A stretch of 64,000 nucleotides of DNA from Carnegiea gigantea (Eukaryota; Streptophyta; Magnoliopsida; Caryophyllales; Cactaceae). The stretch lies in NCBI GenBank assembly GCA_029747015.1, contig JAKOGI010000110.1:263233-327232 (forward strand). The letters are read 5' to 3'. The notes below the pieces were generated by a model. The model ran no database searches. It saw only the letters and a list, made by a program, of their open reading frames with translations, and was not told where the DNA came from. The position numbers and the translations under genes are program-made. The stretch's first letter is position 1. The number at the start of each line of letters is the position of its first letter. Shown piece after piece: positions 24,685-35,658 of this stretch.

Positions 24685-26163
24685 CTAACAACTTGACACG
24701 TACTGCATGAATTCCGGGTCGGACTCAAGACCCGCCATGGTCTCAGGCGCCAAGACCACTTCAAGGTCAACACTCCCTCCACCTTCCCGACCCGGGAAGG
24801 CGGAGATCTTGCCATCAAATTTGTTAGCCCGGCCGCTCCGAACCGCAATGGGTCTGCCCCACCCGAAATCGTTGTCGTACATTGGGAAGCGGGGCGAACT
24901 ACCCATGGTGAGCATCCCCCCGTCGAAATTACCCAATGGAAAGCACCTCGGGTTGCTCTCCCAGTCCGCCACAAACGTTCTTACGGTGTCGTTTTGATGT
25001 TCTAGGACGTTCTCGTTCAGCTGCTTCGCGGCCCACCGTAGGTCCCTGGACAACACATCTCCGACGGAAGCGACGGTTGGGATGCTCTGGATGGCGTTCC
25101 CGAAGTACAGCGGATCGAGCTTCGGCTCGAGCCGGTGCCGGCAGTTCACCGCCATTCGAAACGTCGTCGTTCTCGAGGGGCCCATCTTCCTGGCGCGTGT
25201 CACACACCTCCAGAGCAGCGCGCATAGGGATTGAAACGAAGAGATCTGAACCGCCATGGATGCCGTTTCGGTGGTGGTATTCTGCGACTTCGAAACGGCC
25301 ACGGCGTTTCGAATCCAACTCTCAATTTTCGACCCCATTTTTGAATCCTTCCATGGGTCATTGCTCGATTTCCACAACAATTCAACGGCGGAGATTCCCC
25401 CATCATGAGCGATTCTCCGATTGTTGACCTTTGCCTTCAATTCTAGAATGGCCTCCCTGCTGAAACTGAAAATCCTCTCTCTCAACGGCGCGTTCTCATC
25501 GAACGTGACCGTCGGCCCACCCTCCGGCACTTTCAGCACCGCCGGAGAAATCAGGACCGAATTCCGGCTAAAATCCGGCGACCTGGAGATCCTCTTCACA
25601 CCTCTACAAAGCTCCGCGAAAGTATTAAAGAAATTCCAAAACGAAGTCCCATCCGTAACGGAATGATTCGCAGAGCACCCAATGAACACCCCATCGGCAA
25701 GCTCGGTAACCTGTACGGCCAAAATGGGAACAAAATGGCCTTTGTAGCTGACAGTCCGATCAAAAGTAAAGAATTCCTTGACAACATCCGGCACATGAGG
25801 AGGAGAGAGAATGTCTCTGATGAAGACGGACTTTGCGACGGCGTGGATGAAGTCGACGCCGTCGTCGTTACAGGTGATGTAGACGTATCCATCCTCGTCG
25901 GTCCTGAGGCGGCCGGCGAGGGCCGGAAAGTGGGAGAGGGTGGCGGCGAGGCCGTCTTTGAGGAGAGAGAGGAGGGTGGTGGTGGGGAAGGGCGGGCGGG
26001 TGAAGAGGCCGCCCTTCTGGATGTAGTGGCAGGAGAGCATTGGCAGGTCGGAGACGGAGAGTTTGAGGTCATCCATGGCGGATTTTTGGGCGGGGATGAC
26101 GGTGGTTTTCGAGATCACTGTAACTGCTGATGAAGCAGGTGAAGAAGATTCAGAGCAAGTCAT
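24685..26163 (-). CDS. BAHD acyltransferase, intronless, 492 aa
   Basis: The catalytic HXXXD motif is HSVTD at residues 167-171 and the structural DFGWG motif is at 432-436, the two hallmarks of the BAHD family. These enzymes move acyl groups from CoA thioesters to alcohols or amines in the cytosol. The N-terminal block SVSDLPMLSCHYIQKGGLF and the NHSVTDGTSFWNFFNTFAE block resemble the plant clade annotated 'uncharacterised acetyltransferase At3g50280-like'; the substrate cannot be told. At 492 aa it is longer than the usual 430-460, largely because of a segment at about 250-305 just before SSFQSLCALLWR. The frame stays open upstream to 26454, but a TATA box about 100 bases upstream of the ATG at 26163 makes MTCSESS the start; the upstream METs would lie at or before the transcription start. 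No break in the frame. Confidence 0.93.
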   Translation of the reverse strand: MTCSESSSPASSAVTVISKTTVIPAQKSAMDDLKLSVSDLPMLSCHYIQKGGLFTRPPFPTTTLLSLLKDGLAATLSHFPALAGRLRTDEDGYVYITCNDDGVDFIHAVAKSVFIRDILSPPHVPDVVKEFFTFDRTVSYKGHFVPILAVQVTELADGVFIGCSANHSVTDGTSFWNFFNTFAELCRGVKRISRSPDFSRNSVLISPAVLKVPEGGPTVTFDENAPLRERIFSFSREAILELKAKVNNRRIAHDGGISAVELLWKSSNDPWKDSKMGSKIESWIRNAVAVSKSQNTTTETASMAVQISSFQSLCALLWRCVTRARKMGPSRTTTFRMAVNCRHRLEPKLDPLYFGNAIQSIPTVASVGDVLSRDLRWAAKQLNENVLEHQNDTVRTFVADWESNPRCFPLGNFDGGMLTMGSSPRFPMYDNDFGWGRPIAVRSGRANKFDGKISAFPGREGGGSVDLEVVLAPETMAGLESDPEFMQYVSSC

Positions 26164-26264
26164 TTTTTTGTTTGGGCTCTGTGTAATTCTCTCTGTGTTT
26201 GATTCTGAGTTGGGAGGAGATAACTGAGGAGTGAGGGCGAGGGAGAAGGGGAGAGGGTGGGGGG

Positions 26265-26273
26265 TATTTATAG
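26265..26273 (-). promoter_or_regulatory. TATA box of the acyltransferase gene
   Basis: Minus-strand CTATAAATA, about 102 bases before the ATG at 26163. Transcription would start near 26235, giving a leader of about 70 nt. This decides the start codon against the longer open frame. Confidence 0.75.
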
Positions 26274-26459
26274 GAGATGGGCGGTGGAGTTGGTTCATGA
26301 ACGTTGCTGCTTGTGCTGAGGTGGAGAATGCTTTTGTCTTCGCAGCTGTGGCAGACTCCATTGTGACAGGTATTTTCTTTGACTTTCGCTGGCATTTTCT
26401 TTTTTCTTTTTTATTAATTTTTCTAGGGCTTTTCTTTTTCCTGTGAATAGGCATAAACC

Positions 26460-27930
26460 TAACTATATGTTGCTTAAGTATTTGTGGGCGTACATCAGGT
26501 GCTGAAATTTGCAGGAGTTATTCATACATGTGTAAAGCCATTATCGAACTAGTTCCATTGTACAATATTGTCGATTGTGTTATGCCTTCTACAATTAACA
26601 TTTTGCAATATATATTTTTTTGCGATGAGTTTATTTTTTATGAATATATTTTGAAAATCAGCTTACGTACATGCTAATTATTTTTGTCAATAAGGATGAA
26701 TTTGAGTTAATTTGGACTTTTATTTACAATTTTTGAAAAAAAGAATACAACTAGTTCAATCCAAGCAAAATCCATATTATAGTCAATGCATACACAAATT
26801 AGTTTTTGTCTTAAAAAAAGATCCACTGCATGGATAAAGTCATGAAAAGGTAAGGCAAAATTGAAATTGTTTTTGTATTACACACCTGCATCACTGCATG
26901 TGATGAATATGAGTGACAAGCTTCGGAGAAGATGAAACAAGGTACTATTTTGACTTACTAATGAAATGAACAACAAAATTTATTAATTTAATGTGACATA
27001 ATTTGATGAAAAGTATATATTACCATGAAAATAAGACATTCTAATAATAAAAATTAAAATAAATCATTCTAAATACACTTTTTATCATTGTAAATATAAT
27101 TTCTCAAGATTAAGCCTTTCTTTACCACATTACATATATTTACACGAATTTTATGCTGAACTAAGTGTTCATCTCAAGTACATAATCAATTCAATTTAGG
27201 GTAGTAAGATTCATCTGGTTAGGCTGACAATCTGGACAATCCATCTTAATTAAGCTTCTTACCTTATAGGATCTACACGATAATGTTATTCTAGTGATCA
27301 AATCATACCACAACTACAAATTTCCATTTTCTGTGTCAAATATTGGCACATCCCACAAATTTCTGTAGTGTACGCATGCAATATCCGCAATTACAATCAT
27401 GTATTTAATGCCAAATGATTTTTCCAAATCTCAGGATATGATGTCCTTATAGGTAGTTGGATTTAATTGGATTTTCTTGGGATCTTGTTCATCTTTTTTT
27501 TCTCAGTGCTATAAATACCACATCGTAATATTTGGTATTGCTCGAAGTGCACCATACTAGTTAAGAAATGGTATAAGTCATTGTCTGGTATTGTACCAAT
27601 CAAATATCAGCAACACTACTTTATTCCATCAAATATCGAGCGACACCCGTACTTTTGATCAAATATCACCCGATGCACTAAATTTTCAGTTTTTTTTTTC
27701 TCTTTAATTTTTAAAATTTTTTGAAATTTAAAACAGTACAAACCTGATACAAAAATATATAAATTTAGTATGTATCATTTCACTGGAAAAACAATATAAC
27801 AACCGCTATTATATTTATAATTTTGGTTTTTCCTCAATCTTCTTCAGCACTAACCTGCAGATCAATTGCAGATATCCACCATTTTCCCAATTCCCATGCA
27901 AAAGCTCAGCACCTACATCACTCTCATGCA
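26460..27930. other. Upstream region of the acyltransferase gene, no gene seen
   Basis: AT-rich sequence with no recognised element or coding frame. It probably contains distal promoter sequence for the minus-strand acyltransferase gene, but nothing specific can be assigned. Confidence 0.5.
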
Positions 27931-27934
27931 CGCT

Positions 27935-28012
27935 ACGTGGCCTACATGCGCGCATTTAAGGTCAAAATCACAAGCTTCACAACGCACGTGACGAGCACGC
28001 GCCCAACACGTG
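27935..28012. promoter_or_regulatory. Cluster of three ACGT (G-box/ABRE-like) motifs
   Basis: TACGTGG (27934-27940), CACGTG (27985-27990) and CACGTG (28007-28012) lie within 80 bases of a locally GC-rich island inside AT-rich DNA. CACGTG is bound by bZIP and bHLH factors. The nearest gene start is the acyltransferase, 1.8 kb away, so its target is unclear. Confidence 0.35.
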
Positions 28013-28601
28013 GGAGGTCAGTTTGCCATTCGGCAAGCTTTGAGAGACTGACCTTGCTTGCCGTGGATTCTACGGGATCCAACGGTAAATCTCTCAGATA
28101 TCCGAATCTTCATTCGGACTCTGTGAATTACAATAGAATTAACATTTTGTTTTTTATCACTAATTAATTACATTTTAGCTCATCAAAAAAAAAAAAATGA
28201 ATAATAAATGGAGAAAGGACAAAAACATTAACAGCAAACGCAGCCATGCCTGATTTTCTACCCAGAAAACGTCTGCACAAAAACCACATGTCGAAATTCA
28301 GTCATTTTTGTCCTCCCAAGTTGTGCTAGCGGATTATTTTGCAGCATTTATTGTTAACCATCCTCAATGACTTTATAGGTTGGACTTTTGGTTCTTGTTT
28401 GCTATTTTTTCAAAAAAACCATTTGATTTGAAATGCATATGTTATGTCGGTAAACAAATTATAGATTAATCAGATATCATATTATGTAAGAACGTGATAA
28501 AAAACTTTGTGTAGTCTATTTCTAGTTGGAAGGAACATTTATCATACACAAAATGATTCAGCGGATAATTCTTCCATTAAATGTGATATCTATTCTAACT
28601 A

Positions 28602-28953
28602 ATGAAGTCTTAGCTTAGTGGTCAAGACTAAAGTCCTGAGTACATTAAGGTCTTATTTTTTTCATTGGTCAATTTTAAAATACAAACTTCAACCCACTTC
28701 TACGATTTTAACCAAATTTAATTTATCACATAAAAAAATTTCAACCCACTTCAACCTACTTCAATCTACTTTAACATACTTTAGTCCATCTCAACCTACC
28801 TCAATTTACCTCAATCTATTTTACCTTTTTACCTACCCCAATTTACTTACGAAAAGAACAGGTCGTAAATCTTAAGTTCGATTTCCTCCTCCCCTATTGT
28901 AATATAATTGTATTATACTGCACTTGTGGCTTCTACATACCCCAAAAAAAAAG
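28602..28953 (+). mobile_element. tRNA-derived SINE, split by a MITE
   Basis: A box TAGCTTAGTGG at 28611-28621; B-box-like GTTCGATTT at about 28876-28884 after the inserted MITE (28649-28865); then CTCCTCCCCTATTGTA, a TGTGGCTTCTACATACCCC block and an A-run. Removing the MITE and one TAA brings the A and B boxes to about 35 bases apart, as in tRNA-type SINEs. Target duplications were not found. Confidence 0.65.
28649..28865 (+). mobile_element. Tourist-like MITE with TTCAACC-subrepeat core (217 bp)
   Basis: TAA target duplication at 28646-28648 and 28866-28868. The ends GGTCTTATTTTTTTCATTGG and ACGAAAAGAACAGGTCG are inverted. The core is a run of TTCAACC(C/T)ACTTC-like units. Inserted into a SINE. 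Confidence 0.8.
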
Positions 28954-30042
28954 AGATCTACGCTAGACATTGTTTATATTTAATTATGTCATCATATATA
29001 CATTATCAGCATATATATGTTGGACATTATCATTGTATTCCGTTTTATCACATATAAAACATCATTCTACACGCGTCTTGCACGCAAGAGCGCATGCGAA
29101 GCCCAATTAAAGTTCAAATTTGATAAATTTCAAATTAAGTTTTGTTATGAACCTTGAAAGCGTTTACATAAATTGGCAAAACTTTAAATTTAGCATACCC
29201 GACAAATTTTAAGCTAAGTTTGAATTAGATATTTATGCACTACTTAACCTTATGATTATAAACTTAATTAATTAAACAACATTTGTACTACCTCATAGCT
29301 ACGTTCACCTCAGATACATACAAAAAAGAGTAGAAAACCACATACTTTGTACCAAACATAAACAACAATGTGCAATGGATGCCATGTTAAAAGACAGAAC
29401 ATACGACTGCGCCGACTGTGTGCGTTCATTTCTGGATGTTGGCTGTCATTCTTCAAATCCTCAGATGATATTTATTAACAAAATTAACAAAAAATAAAAA
29501 GAGTCGGCCTTAAAACTACACTTCGTCTCATAATCTCAACCGTCTTCTATTAGATTATCGATTAAAAAAGGCCACTTGAGATATTTAAGTTCAATTAATT
29601 AAATAATTTCGAGATTACTCAGCTGTTGACTCACAAACATGGTCGGTTATTCGTATCTTTCTATAAGTGAATTATGGATTAAAACTGCCACTTCTGTTTC
29701 GTCGGCGCAATCATTATAATGAAGGTTTGGGGATTTTTTCCTTTTTTTTTCAAGGTTTTGGTTAGTTTATTATTTGACTTGGCTATGCAGATCATTTTAA
29801 TTGGATTTTTAATTAGGAGCAGCCCTCGCCACGTGCCGACGGTTCAAGTCCAGCCGTGCCTCCTTCGCAATTCATTTCCGGCTCCTCATCGTGCCATCAA
29901 TTGATACTTCCCGACCAGGGACTGTAACTCAATTAATCTTCAGATTGATTTAAATAATTTAAAGTTTGAATTTATGGATGAAAAAAAAATGTGATAAGAC
30001 AATATTTCTATTATACCCAAACACATACTTTCATAATTCATG

Positions 30043-30045
<3 letters not shown>
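28954..30045. other. AT-rich spacer, nothing recognised
   Basis: No open frame with family resemblance and no terminal repeats. A small GC-rich patch at about 29819-29890 includes CCACGTGCC and a GGTTCAAGTCC that recalls a B box, but no tRNA fold could be made. Confidence 0.45.

Positions 30046-30088
<43 letters not shown>
30046..30088. repeat. (TA)n microsatellite
   Basis: About 20 TA units, followed by TTAATATATGATATATA. Confidence 0.95.
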
Positions 30089-30092
<4 letters not shown>

Positions 30093-30757
30093 TATGATAT
30101 ATACACTCGTGGAAGACATATAAACATAGACAATAAGAGCATGTACTCACATAATTAATTACAAAAGAAATTGCTATGATAAGAGACTTTTCCTCATTAA
30201 TATATCAAATAGGAGTTCGACTCTTGTAAAAGACTATGGAGAATGTTGTTGAACTAAGGTCATGTTATTTTTTGACTAATACTAAGTACATATTATAAAC
30301 AATCAACACATTTCAGCATAATTAAGCACTATTAGGTGCTTATTAAAAATATTTAGTTATATTTTTCTTCAATGATTCAGCATATTTCAGCATAATTCAG
30401 CATGTTTCAGTAATGAACACCAATAAATACTTCTCATAAGTCAAAAAAACATACCCTAAATTTTTTCTCTCTTTTGAAATTAATCAACATGTAAGTGTGA
30501 TTTATATGAAACCTTTTCCATTCTTGCAAGTTGCTATCTCCTTCAAATCAGATTACAATATGGTGCAAATTATCACATGCAGTGTAATCAAGCTCGTTGC
30601 TAATTCTTGTACCATTTATCCCTGGACCATTACCCTATTAATAACAAGCAAATTCATAGAGATCGAGGTGATTAATTCCTCTCGCAGCTTGACTAATATT
30701 TGTTGTTTTATATATACATTAAAACAAAAACAATATCAATTGTTAAGTAATGTTATA

Positions 30758-32397
30758 GAGTGCTTAACCAAAATTGCCATCAAATTTTTTATTTTAGTCA
30801 AAAAAATGTCATCGAATTAACTTTGTACCTAAGCGTGTCACTAAACTCTATTATTATTGCCAATTTTGCCACTATGACCGGTTATAACAGGTAAGGAAGT
30901 GTTTTGTCCGAGGAAATGAACAGGTTTTGTTTCTGGATCTTGAAAAATAAACGAAAAATGAACAAAAATTATTAACTACTCCTAACCCCCTGCCATGGTT
31001 CTCAGTTCATCTTCCTCCCCATCCTTCTAAACTTGCCATTTGAAGAAAACGCTAGAAATCCACAAAAACATCAACCTAAAGCAAAGAAAGTGGTGATTGC
31101 AACTGAAGATTAAGAGGACTGTCGACAAACCTTATTGATAATTACCAAGTAAGCACTCCCCTTTCGCATGAGCCAATTTTCTTCTCCCCCTTCTATCAGA
31201 GTAGAAACCTGCAAACTCTGGCTTCTTTGATCCAGTCACTAGTGCAGCACCATCATCAGTATCACCCACCATTCTGGCCATGATCCGGCATCATTATCTC
31301 AACCATCATCTGTGCACTACCCATCATCGAATCCCTCCTACCACGAGGGCAAATCTTCACCATTCAACTCAGCTCAAAATTAACGACTGAATTGAGAGAA
31401 CAAACCAATCTTTGGCTGGGTATAAATCAAGGGTACTAGCGATTGAAGGTTCAACAAGGGTTTTAGGGACAATTTAATTTCAATTTTAGATAATTTTTAG
31501 GGTTAATCTAGAATTTAGCTTCACTGTCCATTTTTCCTGTTTCATCTTCAAGTTTTAGATCTAATTTTGAGTTTTAGAATTTCATGTAATTTCGTTTGAA
31601 TCCTTTGAGTTTCTGGGCTGAATTCACTAGCTTTGAATCAAATTTGTGATTTCTAGGTTTGAGCTCGTTCATAGTTGGTTCAATTTTGCTGTTTCTCCCC
31701 TTTTTCTCTAGAACTCGAAGTATTAAAATGGTGACTCCACCATTTTTGGCGAGCTTCGAAGCTTGGTTGTAGTTTTAACTTGGCCGGCTTTCTAAATCCC
31801 TCTTCCCCTGTTCTTGTCCTGTTCTTGATTGCCATTTTTTCTTTCAATTTATTTCCTATTTTTTTGGGATCGAATTTACGATGGTAGGGTTGTTATGTTC
31901 ATTTGATTTTGAAGTTGGGTTTTTCTTGCTGTTTCACTCCTTCCATTGATGGAGCTCCCAGAATCTGGGTTGATCCTTGAAAGGGCAGGGTAGCCTATGA
32001 CTTCCCTTCACTTGTCTAATTCTTGACTTGGTTCAATTCCCTTCCCCTGTTTTTGTGTTGTTCTTGTTTACTCCTTCTATTTGCTTCTACTAAAGACTAA
32101 CATGGTGAAATATCCATCAACTGGGCTTAGCTACTAGGAATGTCATGGTTTTTTCTTTTCTGCTCCCTTGTTCATTAACAGGGAAGATGGGGGAGGAAAC
32201 GCTGAAGATTAATTTCAGTTTTGAGACATTTAAATTTTAAAGGAAAATAAATAAAAACTGATTGCAGCCGGTTAAAACAAGTCACAGTGGCAAAATTGAC
32301 AATAATAATAGAGTTTAGTGAACACTTAGGTAAAAGTTAATTCGATGGTATTTTTGATCGAAACCAAAAGTTTGATGGCAATTTTGGCTAAGCACTC
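30758..32397. mobile_element. Mutator-like element (1640 bp) with ~130-bp inverted ends, possible Pack-MULE
   Basis: A perfect 10-bp target duplication TAATGTTATA flanks it (30748-30757 and 32398-32407). The left end GAGTGCTTAACCAAAATTGC is matched inverted by the right end GAGTGCTTAGCCAAAATTGC, and similarity continues for about 130 bases (to about 30890 and from about 32265). A 9-11-bp TSD with long TIRs is the mark of Mutator-like elements. No transposase is present. The interior (about 30900-32230) is less AT-biased, pyrimidine-rich and has donor- and acceptor-like sites (CAAGTAAG near 31147; a TTTTTCTCTAG near 31701-31711), resembling a captured leader or intron region of a host gene. 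Confidence 0.85.
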
Positions 32398-32688
32398 TAA
32401 TGTTATAAAGCAAATAACTTCTCAACCATTCAATTGTATCAAATAAACTTACTTGTCTTAAGTTTCTATATCCTACCAATAAAAGACTATGAATATAGTA
32501 GACTAAGAATATAGCAGACTATGACTGCACAAGCGAGACCTATACTGAGATTTGTTGTTGTTAAATATAGTAGACTATAAATATAGTATTGTCATTTGAT
32601 TTACTTTTTATTTCTGTGTGAGGTTAAAATACACTCAACGAGGAATAAATTCTTGCGAAAAAGGTAGCATGAACACTCGTTATATTAA

Positions 32689-33102
32689 GGGCGTGTTCGG
32701 CAACAGTATTTTGGGTAGCGTTTGGCGTTTTGACTAAGTCAATACACTCATCACGTAATTTTTAGTGCTCGGTAATATAGTGTTTTGACTAACATTTCAA
32801 GTAGCGTTTTTGAAAAGCTAATAGTATTAACGTTTTACATTCAAAAGTAGCGTTTCATATTTTTTTACCAAAAATTAACCTTTGAAAATTTTATCTTTGA
32901 AAATTATTTATATCCTTTTATGTCAATTTATATTAATCAGCTAATCCAACAGCTAAATTTACCGAACACATTTTATTCAACTGCTCTTCTAAACAGTTAT
33001 CCACTAACAGCTAAATTAGAAATGTTATCCACTACCTGAACAGCTATCCGCTACCTAAAACGCTATCTGCTACTTAAACCGCTAATTTTGCCGAATAGGG
33101 CC
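32689..33102. mobile_element. Second Tourist-like MITE family (414 bp)
   Basis: TAA target duplication (32686-32688 and 33103-33105). The ends GGGCGTGTTCGGCAA and TTGCCGAATAGGGCC are inverted. The core holds short repeated units such as CGCTATCCGCTAC and AGTAGCGTTT. It shares the TAA target and GGGC start with the other MITEs but no core sequence. Confidence 0.85.
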
Positions 33103-33478
33103 TAATACTCATCACTCAAAAGGGGGAGGAAAAAACCTAGTCAATCTGCTAACACGTTATATTAGACTACTTTCTTATTTCTTTCAATTGTAGGACGCCA
33201 AAGCAATCCCTCTTCGATCATTGCTTAAAGAAGATTATTACAAAATTTAATGCAGTGCTTTGGCGACTAGGGTGATGCCTTTAATTACTAGATTAATAAG
33301 ACCTTATTCATTTCGATTCACTCTTTTTGAGCTAATCTGAATTAGTTATTTTTGTTGAATTTAATTTAATTTTACTAAACTAAATTTATTTTTACTGAAT
33401 TAAATTGAAATGAAGTTATTTGAGACGTGATTACTGAATTTTAACCGAACTTATCTAAATTTAATTCTTAATATTACC

Positions 33479-34520
33479 TGTTGACTCTAAGACTCACATA
33501 TTAATTTTGATGATAACAAATAATATAATTAGTGTGATATATGAAATTGTAAAGTGAGTTGATTTTATAATTATTCTACTTTATATATAATATCTATGAT
33601 CAGTCCAACATGTTTTTGTTGATGTTGGCTCCCTTAGTGGCTAAATGATTTTGATGGAAAAAATAAAAGAATTGAACGTGTGGATACACAAGGAAAGAAT
33701 ATGAGTGTGACTATTATTTGCCAGTTTAATTGGAACTCATCATGGAAATTGTTTAGTTGAATCAAAATTTGAATTTCAAAATTCGAGGAATCAGTTTAGG
33801 AGATTTGGCATGATTTTAATTGATTGATTAATTGCAAGCCAATCAAGGAAAGATATGATGCAATCAAGCAATATTATCCCTTGATTTTAGAATGCATGCC
33901 TACAATATCTTGAGAAAATATTGTACAGTATCACATCCACCTAAATTGTGGCAAAAAACGCAAGAGAATCAAATCAAAAGCTGATAAGCAGAAATCAAGG
34001 ACCTAAAATGCCATTTCAGCATACCCTGGACCGAACTTCTATATTTGGTAGACGAGTACTAAAGCTTATAAATAGCAACCCAAACCAAGGAAGAAAAAGA
34101 ACACAGAGGCAGTGAATAAAAAACAACATTGAGTACTTACTTTAAACTATTGTACTGAGTATTATTTTGTGATCAAGATTTGTAAGTGAATTGAGGATTC
34201 TTTATTAAGAAGTGAACTTAGGAGTTGGTGTGAGGTCACAACTCCACCATACTTAAATCAAGAGGTTGATTTAACTACTTGGGATCTCTAGAGTGAGGTA
34301 ACTCTGAGAGATTGTGAGAGTTTATCTTAATAAAAGAAGTACAACGCTAAATCCTAGAGTTGGATAACTCTAGGCGAGGACTTAAACCTGATTGAAGCCC
34401 AACCTCGTTAAAATATCGTTGAGTATTATCTCATTTTAATTTCTGTTCTTACTTTTGATTTTGTTTTTAAAATTTGTGTGATCACCCTATTCATCCCCCA
34501 ATGGCGATCTAACTCTTCCA
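33479..34520 (+). repeat. 5' LTR of the Sirevirus
   Basis: 1042 bp, from TGTTGACTCTAAG to CTCTTCCA. It differs from the 3' LTR by scattered substitutions and by a ~27-bp segment (AATTAATTAAAACTTTGC in the 3' LTR near 39476) that is absent here, so the insertion is not very recent. Confidence 0.88.
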
Positions 34521-34538
34521 TTGGTATTAGAGCAGGTG
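34521..34538 (+). other. Primer binding site of the Sirevirus
   Basis: TTGGTATTAGAGCAGGTG directly follows the 5' LTR. It differs by one base from TGGTATCAGAGC, complementary to plant initiator methionine tRNA. Confidence 0.8.
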
Positions 34539-34576
34539 CTATAATTTTGAAACTTAAGCGTCTATAGCTAGATCCT

Positions 34577-35658
34577 ATGGCTAATGTATCAAGTGTCTTT
34601 ATTAATTTTCCTCAAATTTTTAATGGAACTAACTTTTCTCTTTGGAAGTGTAGGATAAAGTTTTATATCAAATCAATTGACTTTGATCTTTGGGACATTA
34701 TTACATATGGTCCTTTTATTCCCACATGGATCAAAAATGATGGTTCCATCGTTATCAAGCCAACAAAAAGGTTGAATCAAGATAAGAAAGAAAGGGTTAA
34801 GAAAAATGCGATGACTTTATATATTTTACAATGTTCTTTACATAATGATATTTTTACCTATGTTTGTTGTTGTGAGACAGCCAATGAATTATAAGGAAAA
34901 CTTTGCTTCTGTACAAAGATAATAATGAAGAAAATCTCATTTTGTCAAAAATGGAGAACATGCTTGACAATTGCAATGACAAAAAAGAGATCAATCATCC
35001 TTTTTTAATGGCAAGTGAACAAGCTAGGGATCCAAATTCAAGTGATGATGATGATGATAGCAATATAAGTAAAGAAGTCGAAGAAGAAGAGCACGAAGTT
35101 CCAGATGAGGTATATGATGGTTTAAACAAGTGCTCAAAACACAAGGTAATAAAATTATTACTCTATTTTCTCAAACAGCTACAAGGATATAGTTCTAAAA
35201 TTAAAGGTTTAAAGAAAATGATCTTTGATTTGTCTCAAGAAAATATTGAATTGCAAAAATCAAATGACTTGTTGTCAAATGATTCAAATATAGCTCAAGA
35301 AAAATATATCCCTCTTCAAAAAGAGAAAAATGACCAACAATCCAAGTGTGCCGACCTTAAGAAAATTGTTTAAAAATTTTCTAAAAGAGAAGAAAATTTA
35401 AATAAAATTCTCGGCTCACAAAAAGGATCATTTAACAAGGAAGGGATCAGTTTCAATCCTTTCAATAAAAAGAAATGTTATAAAAACTTCTTTGTTAAAT
35501 TGACTAATCATGAAAGTAGTAATTTTATTATTTGCAATTATTGTTGTAAATTAGGTCATATTTCTACTTTTTGTCCAATTAAAATAAATGGTCACAAGAT
35601 CATGCAAATTTGGGTAGTAAAAGGTACAAGACCACCTAATATGCATGGTAGGCAATAA
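34577..35658 (+). pseudogene. Sirevirus gag pseudogene with zinc knuckle
   Basis: The first frame (34577-34894) encodes FNGTNFSLWKCRIKFYIKS, the FxGxNFxxWK signature of Copia gag proteins. It ends early; a second frame (34903-35373) with an acidic patch SSDDDDDSNIS and a coiled-coil-like Lys/Glu/Gln segment then stops at 35371. After that stop the same frame continues to 35658 and contains the CCHC knuckle CNYCCKLGHISTFC (35533-35574), spaced CX2CX4HX4C. One frame change and one internal stop break the gene. No protease follows. An old inactive copy; no restored protein is given. Confidence 0.85.

Noticed and set aside
24936..25427. Long frames opposite the acyltransferase
   Set aside because: GC-rich shadows of the real gene on the other strand.
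26164..26454. Longer N-terminus for the acyltransferase (start at 26454 or 26361)
   Set aside because: The TATA box at 26265-26273 places the transcript start inside this stretch, and the extra residues are unlike BAHD N-termini.
29845..29880. GGTTCAAGTCC resembling a tRNA B box
   Set aside because: No A box at the right distance and no cloverleaf could be drawn.
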